A DNA stretch of 64,000 bases from Sindora glabra (Eukaryota; Streptophyta; Magnoliopsida; Fabales; Fabaceae): contig CM035230.1 of assembly GCA_020226215.1 (NCBI GenBank), positions 1,759,501 to 1,823,500 of the forward strand, in the 5' to 3' direction. Position 1 is the stretch's first letter, and each line of letters starts with the position of its first letter. Shown here in pieces: positions 12,361 through 25,122 of the stretch. Made by a program: the position numbers and the translations under genes. Below the pieces are notes generated by a model. The model worked only from the letters and a program-made list of their open reading frames with translations. It ran no database searches and had not been told where the DNA came from.

Positions 12361-12544
12361 CTAGTTTTTCTAGTTCTTTACATAAGTATTTAAGTTGGAG
12401 GTGGTCAGAACTTGCACTGGTTTTGTACATTTATAACTTAGTAATGTCAATTACATTTTTTGATTAATTTCTTGGCAAAACAACACCATAAATAAGTTCA
12501 GAGCGGTCTAGGATGTTGGACTACAAAGTTTCACGACAATTAGA

Positions 12545-12805
12545 GTAGTCACATGCCATCACGTGCCTTCATTGAAGTTCCATGCACTAGCCACTTATGA
12601 CACGTGCCACACATGCCTACCTAAGGTAGAAGCTAGCCACGTTAGTGCCACATAATCCACTCTATAAGTGCCATATGTCAGAAGGTGCCATGTCAGCATA
12701 CCCTAATTAGCCATCTAACGTAAACTGCAAAGTCAGCATTAGGTGCACAGTTAATGCCACGTCAACCACTACAATTACATTATGTGTCATATTTGCCATG
12801 TAAGC
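12545..12805. repeat. TGCCA/CACGT-rich leader of element A
   Basis: About ten copies of TGCCA, often as TGCCACGT or GTGCCA, with CACGTG-like words, are packed into 260 bp between the primer site and gag. They are irregularly spaced, so this is not a simple tandem array. Confidence 0.55.
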
Positions 12806-13106
12806 AAATTTATCAATAGAATTTTCTAGAATTTCATAATTGCCATTAACTTCCATATATTTTCATTTCAACCCCTAATATTCCCTAAAATTACAAGACT
12901 GGCCCAAACCTTTTGTAAATTTTATTTTAACCCTGTAATTTTCTTAAAATTCCTATTTGTCTCGTATTTTTCTAAATTTTCTAAAACACACTCCAAACCT
13001 TGTTGAAATTCAATTTTAAACCTAAACTTTGACTAATTGTTGCAAATAACCTTAAAATTTTTCAAAAACTTTACTTTGATCCTATAACCTACCATAAAAT
13101 ACCAAA

Positions 13107-14300
13107 ATGCCACTAAGAAGACAAAATAAAAGAAAATCCCAAGAGATTGAGATGGAAGAAATGTAAAGATAGATTCAACAATTGCAAGAAATTGTTAATG
13201 CCCAACAAGCTTTATTGAACCCTAGAAGAAATTTAAAAAATGACTTTAACAGCAGCTCCTCTTCATTAATAAGTAGCTATTGACCCTGAAGATAGCTAAC
13301 TTAAGGGAATAATATTAAAGTAGACATTTTGGATTTTGAAGGAAGGCTATAGCTAGATAAATTTGTAGATTGGTTTCAAATAGTTGAAAGGGTGTTCAAA
13401 TTGAAAGACATATTGAATAAGCAGAAGGTTAAAATTATTGCTATCAAGCTAAAAAAAATGCCTCCATCTGGTAAGAAAATTTAAAGAAGAAACAAGAACA
13501 TAAGGGAAAAAGCAAGATCAAGACATGGAGAAAATACAATGAGAACTTATGTAAAAATTTCTATCTAATCACTATTATCGAGATAATTTTATTCTATTAC
13601 AGAATCTTTGCCAGAAATCCTATCTATGGAAGAACACCCTAGAGAATTTGAGAAAGTGATGATGAAATATGATATTCAAGAGAAGAAAGAGCATACTATG
13701 GCTTGCTACCTTAGAAGTTTGAACTTCGAGAGTGCCCAATTAGTCCAACTTCAATAATACAGGACCTTTGATGATGTTATCCGCTTGCCATTCAAATCAA
13801 GAAATAATTTCCCGAAAGGCCTATATTCTAACCTTCCTCCTTTAGAAACCCTACCAACACCTATGAAACTCGAGCCCCACAATCTAGTACCTCAAACAAA
13901 ACCCACTTAAGATTACTAAAGAAGCCAACCCTAAACCACCCATTCAACCTAAACCACCCAAATGCTTTAAATGTTAAGGATTTGGCCAAATAACATCTGA
14001 TTGTCCAAATTGCAAATTATCATTTACATTGAAGGAGAAATTCAAGAAGTATTAAAAGAAGAAGAGTTTGAGCAAACATAAGATGAATCCATTGAACCAC
14101 TAGTGTTTGATAAAAAACTTACCCTTGCTAATCATGGAGAATCATTGGTGATTAAATGAAGCTTACACATCATAACAACCTTGGCTAAAGCATAACATTT
14201 TCCACATTTATTGTATAGCCTAAGGTAAAGTTTGTGATGTCATCATAGATAGCGGAAGCTACAAAAATATTGTATCAAGATAAGCATTCACACCTTTACA
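13107..14300 (+). pseudogene. Element A gag-protease remnant
   Basis: Likely gag start ATG at 13107 (MPLRRQNKRKSQEIEMEEM then a stop). Around 13318-13480 the frame reads VDILDFEGRL, a stop, then LDKFVDWFQIVERVF and KVKIIAIKLKK, the capsid-like region of plant Ty3/gypsy gag. A later segment near 13610-13790 gives the second gag helix region. The zinc knuckle at about 13964-14010 reads CFKC, stop, GFGQITSDC: all cysteines are kept but the His position is Gln. The protease motif IIDSGS is intact near 14240. At least five stops and several frame shifts make it non-functional. Confidence 0.8.
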
Positions 14301-14539
14301 AGTTACAGTGGCTTAACAAAGATAACAAAGTAAAAGTTACAAAATATTGCCTTGTTTCTTTTTCAATTGCCTTGTTTTAGAAATAGAATTCCAAATATAA
14401 AGCCTACAGAGACAAACATCGACAATAGTATACTTTTAGGGAAAGAGACTTAACATGAATACATTTGTGGAAGGGGAGATTCCCAAATCAGCCTAATACT
14501 AAGATATTTCCAAAAGCAAATGGATCATTCTGAGTTATA

Positions 14540-14642
14540 CAAAAGTTCAATGACAATGCCTATAAGATAAAGCTACCAGACTCTTATGGCATCTCTACTA
14601 TCTTCAATATTGCTAATCTTTCACTATACTATGCAAGTGATA
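14540..14642 (+). pseudogene. Element A integrase C-terminal fragment
   Basis: Encodes FNDNAYKIKLPDSYGI...FNIANLSLYYAS, matching the NDNAYKIDL...FNVSNLSPY segment of element B integrase (32493-32837). It follows the protease remnant within 300 bp, so the whole RT-RNase H-integrase core has been deleted. Bases 14643-14691 hold the last codons and a purine-rich stretch (CCCAAGGAGGA) just before the 3' LTR, the likely polypurine tract. Confidence 0.75.
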
Positions 14643-14691
14643 ACTAGAATTGAGGGCAAGTCTTATCCAACCCAAGGAGGATGGAACAAAA

Positions 14692-14985
14692 AGCCTAATG
14701 GAGAGCCTAATCCAAGACATAGTCTAACCTAGAACCAAAAAGAATATTCTAGAATTCTCTAGTTTAGGGAAGAATATGGATATTTTTAAAGAATTCTTGG
14801 GATTTTAAAATATCTTATTAATAGGAAGAAATTTCTATGATTTTTTAAGACTAATTTGCTCATGTATATAGTTATAAATACCCCCTTAAAGTTGTAGTTT
14901 CACATTAAGAATTGAATAAGAAATCCATTTTCTAATTAAAGAATTTTCTCTCTTCTTCTTCTTCTTCAATTTGGCTTCTAAGCTA
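14692..14985 (+). repeat. 3' LTR of element A
   Basis: Direct copy of 12047-12346, beginning TGGAACAAAAAGCC and ending near TTCTAAGCTA. It differs from the left copy by many point changes and small indels, so the insertion is old. Confidence 0.85.
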
Positions 14986-15099
14986 AAGAAATTTGTAATA
15001 TATTCAATAAATTTAGAGATACTATCAATAAATTTGACACACTTATAAAATAGCATTCAAAGATCAAAACTAAAATGATCATATACTAGACTGTACCTA

Positions 15100-16241
15100 G
15101 TATACTTCATGATATTATGTTCCATAACTGGTTAAAGTGGGATATAAGGTTTTTATGCATTAAAATAAGATAATATATGATAACTATAAAAATAAATAGA
15201 CCTTGAAATGAGTCTTAGAAATGTTTGGACACAAGATATGTGATGTGATTGAATATGCTTATGTATTCATGAGACAAGATGAGATATCTGGCCATGCATT
15301 TAAGGCATGCTATTATTATGAAAAATATGATGACCACGACTTGAGTAATAATATAAGAAAGAACCAAATGTGCATTGTGATATGGAAAATATGATAGAGG
15401 AATGATGTGGGTATTGAACACTGGATTTGTACATTGCTTATGGAGGATATAAGATTAACCCTAAAAGAACAAGGATGGACTTGTAAAATGTATAAAATTG
15501 ATTGAGAGTTTACAGAGGATTTACATGTTTTTCTTTCACTCTATCATTTTATGGTGTTATTGTGTAATGGTTAAATATATGGAATTGTGAACATACATGT
15601 AATTATATTACATAAAGGGACTTCTCCCTTATAAACTAAACTGATAATGGATAAAGAAAGAGTAATAAATGAACAAATGATATGCTCATGATCGTGACCT
15701 AATGTAATGTGGATCCGTTTATATTATTCCTATTCTACAAGCTATGTATTACGGATCTCTTTTCCTCAGGCAGAGGTACAAAAATGTAGCTATTAATTAA
15801 TGTGAAACTCGATCATTTTAATGAATCCAAATATGTATAGGTGAATTTAAGTTGCTACAATATATATTAAAATGATTATATTTTACAAATTTCTAAATGT
15901 ATATTCAATGAGTTTCAAAGAAACTCATTTCTTTCTTTTTTCTATTTTATCTTCTTTAGGGATTATTCCCCTTTAAGTATCTAGTTGCTGTCAGATAAGA
16001 TAAAGGTGGGACCATTTGTAAAATTTATGTACTAAGACAAGCGTTGGAATAGTTGGATTAGTTTTTCACATTGAATCATCGATACATTTTATATTTAAAT
16101 TCTTAAATACAACATACTCTTTAGAAGTATAGCAGATTTGTATATGAACAATTGCATTAATCATGTTTAAGGAAGGCTAGTAAGTTGTCACCCATAATGA
16201 CTTCCTAAATTGGTCACGTGCCTTAGAGTTGAGTCATGACA
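15100..16241 (+). mobile_element. LTR of gypsy family X, right end with primer site
   Basis: Bases 15660-16241 align throughout with 24500-25084 (shared words include TCTACAA(G/A)CTAT, GTTGGGATAGTTGGATTAGTTTT-like sequence, and CCTTA(G/A)AGTT(G/A)AGTCATGACA). The LTR ends in GTCATGACA at 16241 and a primer binding site follows. The 5' boundary is unclear; weaker similarity to the 8600-10609 copy continues left to about 15100. No gene is inside; the open frame at 15215-15421 is noise. Confidence 0.7.
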
Positions 16242-16245
16242 AAGT

Positions 16246-16257
16246 TGGTATTAGAGC
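16246..16257 (+). other. Primer binding site, tRNA-iMet type
   Basis: TGGTATTAGAGC, one C-to-T change from the canonical plant site TGGTATCAGAGC, begins four bases after the LTR end. Following bases ATGG extend the match to initiator tRNA. This fixes the strand and the right edge of the family X LTR. Confidence 0.8.
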
Positions 16258-16599
16258 ATGGTCTAGGGCAAATTAGTACATATTTTGTTTGAAATCATGA
16301 AGTAGAAATTTCCAATTGTTTGAGTTAATGTCTTGAAAAATTAAGCTCTAATAATAGATCAATAACTATCAAAGGCAACATGGATTGATTTTTCATTTAC
16401 CTTTTATATGTTGAAATCTCTATAGACCACTTTACCAATAAGCAGCCAAGGATAATTAAAGCAAGTACTCTTCTATTCTTGAGATAATTGTCATTCTTTA
16501 ATATGTTAGAACTTTTACTATGAATACTTGTTATGAATGAATTGCTACCAAAAAAATATAAACTAATAGTTTAAGTTAGCAAAGGAATTTAATGATTAA

Positions 16600-16924
16600 T
16601 TTTGTTTCAATGCTTGGGCCTTATAGTTATCATCAAGTTACTAACTTCCTTAATTTTCCAGCATTGGGCTAGTGTTAGCCATTATACATGGTCTTATGAC
16701 TTTATGGAGACCTATGCTCTTAGTAAACAATCAATGAAGTTGGGAATTGCAACCACCTTTGTAAGAAGGCACCCTTTTTCCTGAAGTTATAAGGCTATTT
16801 TGTTAAGTTCCTTAGAGAGAGTTATCTTACACCCTTAAGTATTCTCTACCTATCCATTTGTGTTGGTTTCGAGTAAAAGCATCTTTTTGTTGAAGGTTGT
16901 TTGAGCTTTTCTTGGGAGTGTGAT
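16600..16924 (-). pseudogene. NUPT: fragment of plastid 23S rRNA gene
   Basis: Read as the complement of 23S rRNA, this region carries the run TTCCTTAGAGAGAGTTATCT, followed by GTATTCTCTACCTA, TGTGTTGGTTTCG, TTTTGTTGAAGGTTGTT and GAGCTTTTC, in the same order and spacing as plastid rrn23. Upstream, CATTATACATGGTCTTA and GTAAACAATC also fit. Nearly all differences from the plastid sequence that I recognise are C-to-T or G-to-A. It is a short nuclear plastid DNA insertion and is not transcribed as rRNA. Its left limit (16600-16660) is uncertain. The adjacent open frame at 16602-16784 is a by-product of rRNA sequence, not a gene. Confidence 0.85.
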
Positions 16925-17206
16925 AATTTTATACCATTTCAAACATTGATTTATTAAACATGCATAAGATATATGTGTATGTGTGTATATCTTGCTTGAG
17001 TATAAGTTTGCTTAAACAATCTTATCTTCACATTAACAATAGGATATCTATACTTTGTAATTAGTTTAGTTCTTAGTAGTAACATGAGTTATCACTAGGA
17101 TGAGATACTAGTGGACCAAGTTAGACGTGGCTTATAAAAAAGGGGGTTAAAGTTTAAACTAGCCTAATTGTGTTAAGAGCTCGAGATATGTAAAATCATG
17201 ATAAAT

Positions 17207-20200
17207 TGTAATACCTAGTAAAAACCCCAATAGACAAAAATAGTCAGAACTAAGTGAAACAATGTTTGTTGGTGGATAATATATAGAAATATAGAATTTT
17301 GCTAATAGAAGTATTTATTAGTTAGAGAAAAATCTATTAGGAGTTATTTAAGAAAATTTAAGAAAATTAAGAGTATTTAAAATCCAAGATTGATAAGGTT
17401 TGGGAGTAATTTAATATTTTTACCTAAAAGTATCCTAAAATAATCCTAAGGTAATAGACAAAATTGTAATTTTAGGCACATTCACAAGGGCATGGACAAC
17501 CACTTGTGCAAAAGGAGGGAATTTGGTTTAGTTTAAGGGCCTTAGAGTAATATGACTTAATTTTGGTAAACTAAAGTAATTTTCAATTAGTTTAGGATTT
17601 ATTAGCAATTAAAAAATTGATGAAGGACTTAATAGTAAAACTTAGGCATAAAGAAAGAATATGGAATATTCTTAGATGATGCGAGCTTGATGATACAAGC
17701 ATGATATCATTACTTGGAGATCACTCAAAAATTTTCCTATAAATAGCCTAGTAAATTCAATTCCTACCACACCAAAGAAGAAATGCACAACTAGAGAGAG
17801 AGAGAAAAAAAAAGAGAAAAGTTAGGTTATTAAGTGTTCTAGTTATTGTCTAGAAAGATTCTACTAGTTTTTTAAGCATTCTAGAAAGTTGGTTAGAAAT
17901 GGAAGCTCTCTTGAGCTCCTAATGTAGGTAGAAGCCTATAAATCTCTATAAATTCATATTCTTTTCATAGTTCTTTCATTAGATTCTTCACTAACTTCAT
18001 GATGTCTTAGATATACCACATTGGATTCTAGGTGAAAGGAACAAGTTCTACAAACATCCTTAAGTGAGTAGAGATTTACTCTTTTTCTTTTTAATTTCCT
18101 TTCTTAAGAATGTTTATATATGAGATGTATATCTATTTTTATGGTTGATGATATGCTAAAACTAGGATTATTCATAATAGATTATCTATTATACTTGTTT
18201 TGTGGTTAATGATGTACTGAAGCTATGATTATGATGGTGGATTAATTTGAAAAGTTTTCTTGAAATGTTTTATGATGAAAAGATGAAAGTATTGATTTTG
18301 AAAAGGATTTCTTTAAAATAGAAAAATTTTTGGAAACATGATTTTTCATAAAAATGAAAGAAATTTTTTGAAGAGAATGTAAGTTGAAACTCTTGGGTTT
18401 TCTATGACAAAAAAGGAAAAAATATGTTTTTATTACTTCAAAAATGTTGCACTAAGTTCTACTTTGAAATTAAGGTGATAGAATGCATGAATATGAATTG
18501 TTGAAAAAAATGGATTGGTTTTGCATAAGGACACCTCTTGGGTTTCCCATGCTTTCATGGGAAAAATTTTATTTTTCTTGTTAAAAATTTAGTAAACATC
18601 TAACTACATTTTAGTATGGATGTTTTAAAATAATTATATTAAAGTTTTCAAGCAAAAACCACTTTGAAATGAACATGTGTAGCTTATAGCTTCTTTGCTA
18701 TTTTATGGAGAAAAAAATTTATTTTGGAGAAAAAATACTTGCTACATTATGTTCCAAACTACATAGATAAATCTATACTTAGAAACATGTTTGAAACCTT
18801 AGGAAAAAAATATAAAAAATTATTTTTAAAAATTATGTTTTCAAGTAGTGCTTTGAATAGTAATTGTTTTGGATGATCTTCACAACTTAGTTTATGACTA
18901 AAATTGATTAAAAAATGTTATTTTATGTTTAAATATTAATTCTAGAAGTTTTTATAAAATTTTATTAAAGTTTGATATTTTTAAAGAAAATTCAAAGTTA
19001 AAGATGTTAATTTCAAGCAATTTTGACATCTTTTGAGCTTAAAAAGGGTTGAAATGTAATTTTTAAATCTTTATTTTAATTCTAAAAGTTTTTAGAAAAT
19101 TACTAAAGTTTACTATTTTAAATAAAATTTCTAAGTGTAAGAATGTTTGTTAAAACCTAATATAGTTCATGACTATTTTCTTAAAATTTGGACATTGCTA
19201 TATAATGAAATCATGTAGTTTTACCATTACTAAGTAATTAAATGTTTAATTTGTTAAGGACAAATAGCTTTTTTACTTACTAGAATGCATAGGATATAAA
19301 CTTCTTAGAAATGGAAGTTGTGGAATTTGGAAAATCCAAATTAAATATCTCTAGTTTGTTATAAAAATCATGAGATGAATATTAATCCTAGATCGATATT
19401 TTAATTGATGAATCACATATAATTAGGTAAAATTATTGACTTAAAAGTATGTTTGGTTAGTTATAAGAATTCTATGAAAAAAAATAGATACTGCTCTATT
19501 AGTTTCATAATGAAATTATCAAATTAACATGTGTTAATATGAATTATTCTATGATTTTTACACTATTGTGTTCATATTTGAGAATATCTATGATTGAAAC
19601 TTCATATTAATGAGCTTTTAAAAGTGACACAGTATATCTAATGAAAACACCAGTAATGCTTGTGGTTATAAGAAAATTGACGAGGTAAACTTGTGAATTT
19701 CTTTTTTTAAATTATTTTTCATATTTTGATTATGGCTATGGTTTGCATTTTAACTGTACCTTGTTTATATGAAATGGGCTAGTGAGAGCCTTATGTGAAA
19801 TTGACTTTATGCCATATGCAAGATTATAGGTATATGTCATCTATGACATTATTAGCTTGAATACGGTTAGCTTATGTGATGTGTGACATATTTATATGAT
19901 ATGAGACCTTGTGGAGAGTTTTGGAGTTTGGCCTAGCAACCTAACTTTTAGGTCACAAAAAAGGTTGAGTGGGATAAGTTTGATCATGAAGGAACAAGAT
20001 TAGGATAGACATGGGATAAGATTAGATCGAAATAACATGGAAGAATCTTTTATACCTCTAAGTCATTTAATAGTTGTTCAAATGTTTATATTGTGATTAC
20101 GACAAAATTATAGTCCATCTATATGTTACTAACGTAATATACAGAATGGTTTAATGAGAATTTTTTTATAAAAAAATGGGTTTTTAATATATACCTTATA

Positions 20201-20450
20201 TATAAATGTTATCTGAATTAAAATTAATTAAAAAACTTGTGTGATAACTATCTTAATAAGTACTTTTATTACTTGCTCTACTTGTGGATATATCTTTGTA
20301 GATATCATGCTTAATGCCACTCATTGAACTGATAGGCATCCAGTGGAGTGTGCACATGCTATGGTGCATACCGTCAAAGGTTCCATTTGCTAAGCATGAG
20401 TTTTATTTTGATACATCAATGAATACCTAAGTTGTTAGCTGTCACTTTTT
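17207..20450 (+). mobile_element. Gypsy-type LTR, family Y, plus strand
   Basis: Begins TGTAATACC, preceded by TAAAT. The sequence has a TATA-like box (CCTATAAATAGCC near 17742) followed by a purine-rich and then CT-rich leader. Much of it aligns, with decay, to the reverse complement of 48150-52219; for example the GGTGGCCTAGC(A/C)-ACCT..ACTT(C/T)TA(A/G)GTCA block near 19930 matches 48690. The right end is not fixed; alignment fades near 20450. There are no coding domains. It may be a solo LTR or half of a decayed element. Confidence 0.6.
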
Positions 20451-23400
20451 TTTCTTTCTTTTGATTTATAGTTATTGTATAAATTTGCACTAACTTACTG
20501 CAATATTGTCATAGCTATTTTAATAATAAAAAAAAGGTATAGTAAAATCCTAATACTTTGTTTATATAAAAGATGCATATGTTTAATTTTGTTGATGTTT
20601 AATTTACATTACTATATATTTCATCTATTTTTTTTCATATGTGTTTTACTTAAAGGTTGATATAAAACTATAACAAGGGATTCGATAATTTTCAAGAAAA
20701 CACAAGAAAAAATAGTTTTCCTCTAAAGGTAAATATACATATTTTCTAAGTATTTTTTTAAATATTTCCAAGGTATGTTCCCAAGTATTATTTACGTAGT
20801 TTTAACTTAGACTATTTCTAATATGTTTCTGAGAAAAGAAATTGATTTCTGAACTTAATATTATCTTTAAAATATTTCAAACAAAGTCGGGCCTTTTGAT
20901 TTTCTAAATTTTATAAATATGATCCTATTCAATTACGTTTGTTTCATGGTTTGAACAATGGAAATTAAAATATTGCTCAATTTTCACAAAGTTTTCTTAT
21001 AGAACATCTTTCTAATTTCTTGAGAAATTTTCAAGAAATTAATATTTAGACATGTTTTATAAATCTAACACCAATTTGTATTTCTAACAAATTATATTTT
21101 CTAAAATAGGCTTTTGAAAGTTTCCTATTTAAGAATATACAGGAAGTAATGACTTTTTGATAAATAAATATTTTTTCTAAAATTACTTCACTAAAAATTT
21201 TAATTTTCTAAGGTCATTATGTTTGAACTATTTCCAAATTGAAAAGGAAATTTCTCCCATTTAACTTAGATTTTGATTTTCAAAAGATTTCGATATGTTT
21301 AATTTTTTGAAATATATTTAAAAACTTGAATGTCATCAATTGTAAAAAAACTTGTCTTCTAATTTAATATAAAAGAAAAAAATAGTGAATCTTTTGTCTC
21401 TAAAACGTGCATATTTTAAAAAATAATTTTTTTTTTCATACATTAGTTAGTTTAGAAAGGCTTGTAAGGATATTCAATTGATATCTTTACACTGAAAAAA
21501 AGAGTAAAAAAATAAGGTCATGATATGAATTGTGTTTGGAATAAATAAAATTTATATGCAATCCATGTATGAGAGTCATCAATGTAAATCATAAGTTCCG
21601 AAGGGAGACAAGAGTGATGCAAGGAATTTTAGTTCATTCAAAGGTGAATTGTGCTACCTTGATCCATTTATAACATATATGAGAACTTGGTATGAGTGTA
21701 GGTATAAGAGCAATTAAAAATTATGTACATGAGTAAGAAAAGGCATATGTTGTAATATGCCTGTATCATGAAGCATTTCAATGGTTATAGGAATCAATAA
21801 ATTATGAATTGTGCACTTATAACCTAGAGACTAAAGAGTGTAAAGTCAAAAGAAAGTAGGAATATGAATCTTGATGGTGGAATTAAAGGAAGTATGTTAA
21901 ATTAGACATTTGGTGATATTATAATTTGGGTTAATCTTATGATCTATAATGACTTAATATTAAGTTGATATCCATGTAGTTAGTGAACCAAGGGATGATG
22001 ATAGAGCATTGAAGAAATGAGGAAAGGTAGTTAGTGTCACCTCTAAGCAGAACATAGCTGACTATGCTTTCACTTCTTAGGTCCATATAGTCAACTATAA
22101 ATGCTAGAGTTACTCTCTATACAATTATAGCTAATTATATAGTTGGTTATATCCTTATTTTTACACATTGCTATAAGATCTATGAACCTTAAGAATGTTG
22201 TATATACATGCTTATTCATATGAAATGGAGTCAAATAATAATAGTTATAAGTAACAAGAATAAAAAGAGTTGGTAAAGGCAATTATACTAGTATAAGAGA
22301 AAAAGATAAGAAAACATGGCTTGATATATTGGGAACCTCAAGGATTTATATTTTAAGGTTTGTTTGAATTAGTTTATAGTTTTAAGTGCAAACATATGTA
22401 AGAACTAACCTAAAACCATAAAAGAAGAGATTTAAGGCAATATGATACTAATGAAACACGAAGCCTTGATATCTGAACTTGATGTTTCATGTACAAAAAA
22501 TGAATTATTTATGGTCCTTGTTTTTGATTGAATAGGAAGAAGGATAGGGGTAATTTGATTTATTTTATGATAAAATTGAACTTAGAGCTTAAACTGCCAT
22601 TTTATGATCAAAATGATAAATCTTGTATGGTTTTGTATATTGTAAGTATAATGTATGAACATTTGTATCATAGAATTTGAAATTTGAAGTATTTGGTTAG
22701 ATATTATTACTAAAATTCATTTGTTTAATGTATAAGCGTACATGGCACATAAGAAATAGATAATAAGCATAATCAAATAGGAATTAATCAAATTTGAAGA
22801 GCTTAAGATAGTTAAATTAAAAGTAATCTAACTACTTAGTTTAAAGTGAATAAGTAAAATGATAAGAGGTCTATTGAGTGAAAGATATAATGATTATTCT
22901 AATAAATAACTTACTTACATTGCAAAGAAAGGGAGTAGCAAAGTATAATAAGAATAATGGATGATAAAGATATAAGGAAATAGGAAACTAGGAAACATGT
23001 GCTTGAAGTTAGTGAGGCATAAAAAATTGATAAGGGACATAAGGATACATTTAAAGCTAAATAATCTAGGCATAGTTATATCATAATTGGGTAAGAGAGT
23101 AGAGACAAAATGTTTGACCTTTAAGCTTTTAGCTAACTAGCATATAAGATTTTATTATAGAGGATCAAAAGTTAAGTGTTATAGATCTTTTCCCAACTTA
23201 GGACCATAATAAATTTAAATAAGATAGGATTATTCCACCAAAGTAAACTATAATGGTAAAACTAATCAAGTGTAAATTAGAGTTAATGCAGCATGGTTTG
23301 TGTTAAACTTAAAACCTTATAAAAGAGAGCCCTAATCCTTAAATATTATGTAATACTAAAAATTGCACCCCTGTGATTGAAGCCAATGATTCTATCCTAG

Positions 23401-24499
23401 AATTAGCAATCATTATGAACATAGATTATCTACTTATTTAGACACAATATTGTAGTATTTAAAGGTGAACTGCAATTACTATGAGTAAACTATGACTTAT
23501 GGTATGTTAGTATATTTTCTTCTCTATAAAATCAAAATTTGATCTATTTTTGAGAGAGGTTGGTGTGACTTATGACCCAAGATAAATTATGCTTAGGAAG
23601 TGAGTTAATGTAAAATAATAAATTAAATTGTCTATGTTAACAACTATTATGTATATTTGAATTATGTGAATGAACGTATTATAATAGTGCTTAAAGTTTA
23701 TTAGTGTTACTTTTTTATATGTGTATGCCTATATTGGGATGTGACATAAAATTGTGAAAGTTGCATATGAACTAGAGATTGATGGCACTTAGATAATGGA
23801 AAGTGTGGTTTATGCTAAAGCTTATATTTATATGCTCTAGAATAAAGGAGCTTGAATATTTATGAATTGTTGTGAAAAAAAGGTAAGTTACTTGGATGCT
23901 TTATGAAAAAGTTTGTGATCATGTAGAAATGTAAAATAGTTACTATTGAAAAAGAATCCTTGAAGGTTCTTTTAAATAAAAATACTAAAGATTTATGATT
24001 TATGATAAAGTAGTTAATAAGAGGGTTTTAACTACCTTCTGAATCCATAATAATGCAATAAATTTCTTCAAAATCAAGTGGATAAATAGATAATTAAGAT
24101 CGCATTATAATGTCAAATGATTACAAAATTGCTTGTTGTCTATAGGGTGCAAAAAAATTGAGACATTTTTTCACACTCTAAACAATTTAGAACTTGTGTT
24201 TATATCATTAATTGATTTCATATAAATTAAATATGAGTCATTGCTTGATAAATTAGTTAAGTGTATGACTGATTGAATGATATATCTTGACTTTATAGAT
24301 GCGTTGAATTAAATAAATGTGATGGAAAGGAGATGGATAATGACATATACCATGATGTATGAGAATATGAAGTTGGTATAGAGCATGGATAGTAAATAAT
24401 AAGATTCTACAAAAAATTGGGGCAATAGTTAACTATGCCTATTTAAGCTGCTCTTTAGATAGGTATAATCAACTCTAGAAAGTAAACAATTGACGAATG
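20451..24499. other. Decayed repeat DNA between LTR copies
   Basis: AT-rich sequence without recognisable protein remnants on either strand. Bases 22030-22170 and 24420-24490 contain the TCAACTA-type inverted words seen in family X LTRs, so parts of this stretch are likely LTR. The open frames at 20475-20660 and 22091-22282 show no domain. Confidence 0.45.
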
Positions 24500-25084
24500 A
24501 TGAGTAATAAATGAATAAGTGATGTTCTCATGATTGTGACCGATGTAGTATGGCTATATTTCTATTATTCTTATTCTACAAACTATTTATTAAGGAAGCC
24601 ATCTTTTTCCTCTAGTAAAAGTGCAAAAATTTAGTTGTTAATAAAAGTGAAATCTAGTAGTTTTAATGAATACAAATATGCATGAGTGAATTTAAGTTTC
24701 TATTACATATTCGAAATGGATTATATTTTGCAAATTCCTAATTATTTATTCACTTAATTTGAAAAAAACTCACTCCTTTCTCTTCTTTATTTTGTCTTCT
24801 TTGGGGATCATTTTCCTTAGGTGTCTAATTATCATTAGATGGGATGAAGGCAAGTTTGCTTGATAAATTTTGACACTAAGGTAAGTGTTGGGATAGTTGG
24901 ATTAGTTTTGCACATTGAATTATGGTACATTTTATATTTAAATTCTTAAATGTAGCATACTCTTTAAAAGTATAGCATCTTTGCATATAAAGCATTACAT
25001 TAGACATACTTAAGGAACGCTAGTAGGTTGTCACTTGTTGTAACTTTCTACACCAATCATGTGCCTTAAAGTTAAGTCATGACA
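24500..25084 (+). mobile_element. LTR of gypsy family X, right end
   Basis: Aligned base for base with 15660-16241, ending GTTAAGTCATGACA at 25084, but followed by TAAATATAC instead of a primer site. It could be the 3' LTR of the element whose 5' LTR ends at 16241, giving an ~9 kb decayed element, or an independent copy. Confidence 0.65.
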
Positions 25085-25122
25085 TAAATATACAACTTTT
25101 TGTATTTATCATATTGACTAGT

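Larger units (their letters stand above)
12047..14985 (+). mobile_element. Element A: deleted Ty3/gypsy LTR retrotransposon
   Basis: Two direct LTRs of about 295 bp bracket a 2.3 kb interior. Inside are remnants of gag, a CCHC zinc knuckle, the start of the protease and then, directly, the C-terminal end of integrase. Reverse transcriptase, RNase H and the integrase catalytic core (about 2.5 kb in relatives such as element B) are missing. The flanks AATAA (12042-12046) and AAGAA (14986-14990) could be a target duplication with one change. The element cannot move by itself and would need an autonomous partner. The domain sequences resemble those in element B, although the LTRs differ. Confidence 0.85.

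Noticed and set aside
16602..16784. 60-aa plus-strand open frame as a gene
   Set aside because: It overlaps the plastid 23S rRNA fragment, and its peptide is simply a translation of rRNA-complement sequence.
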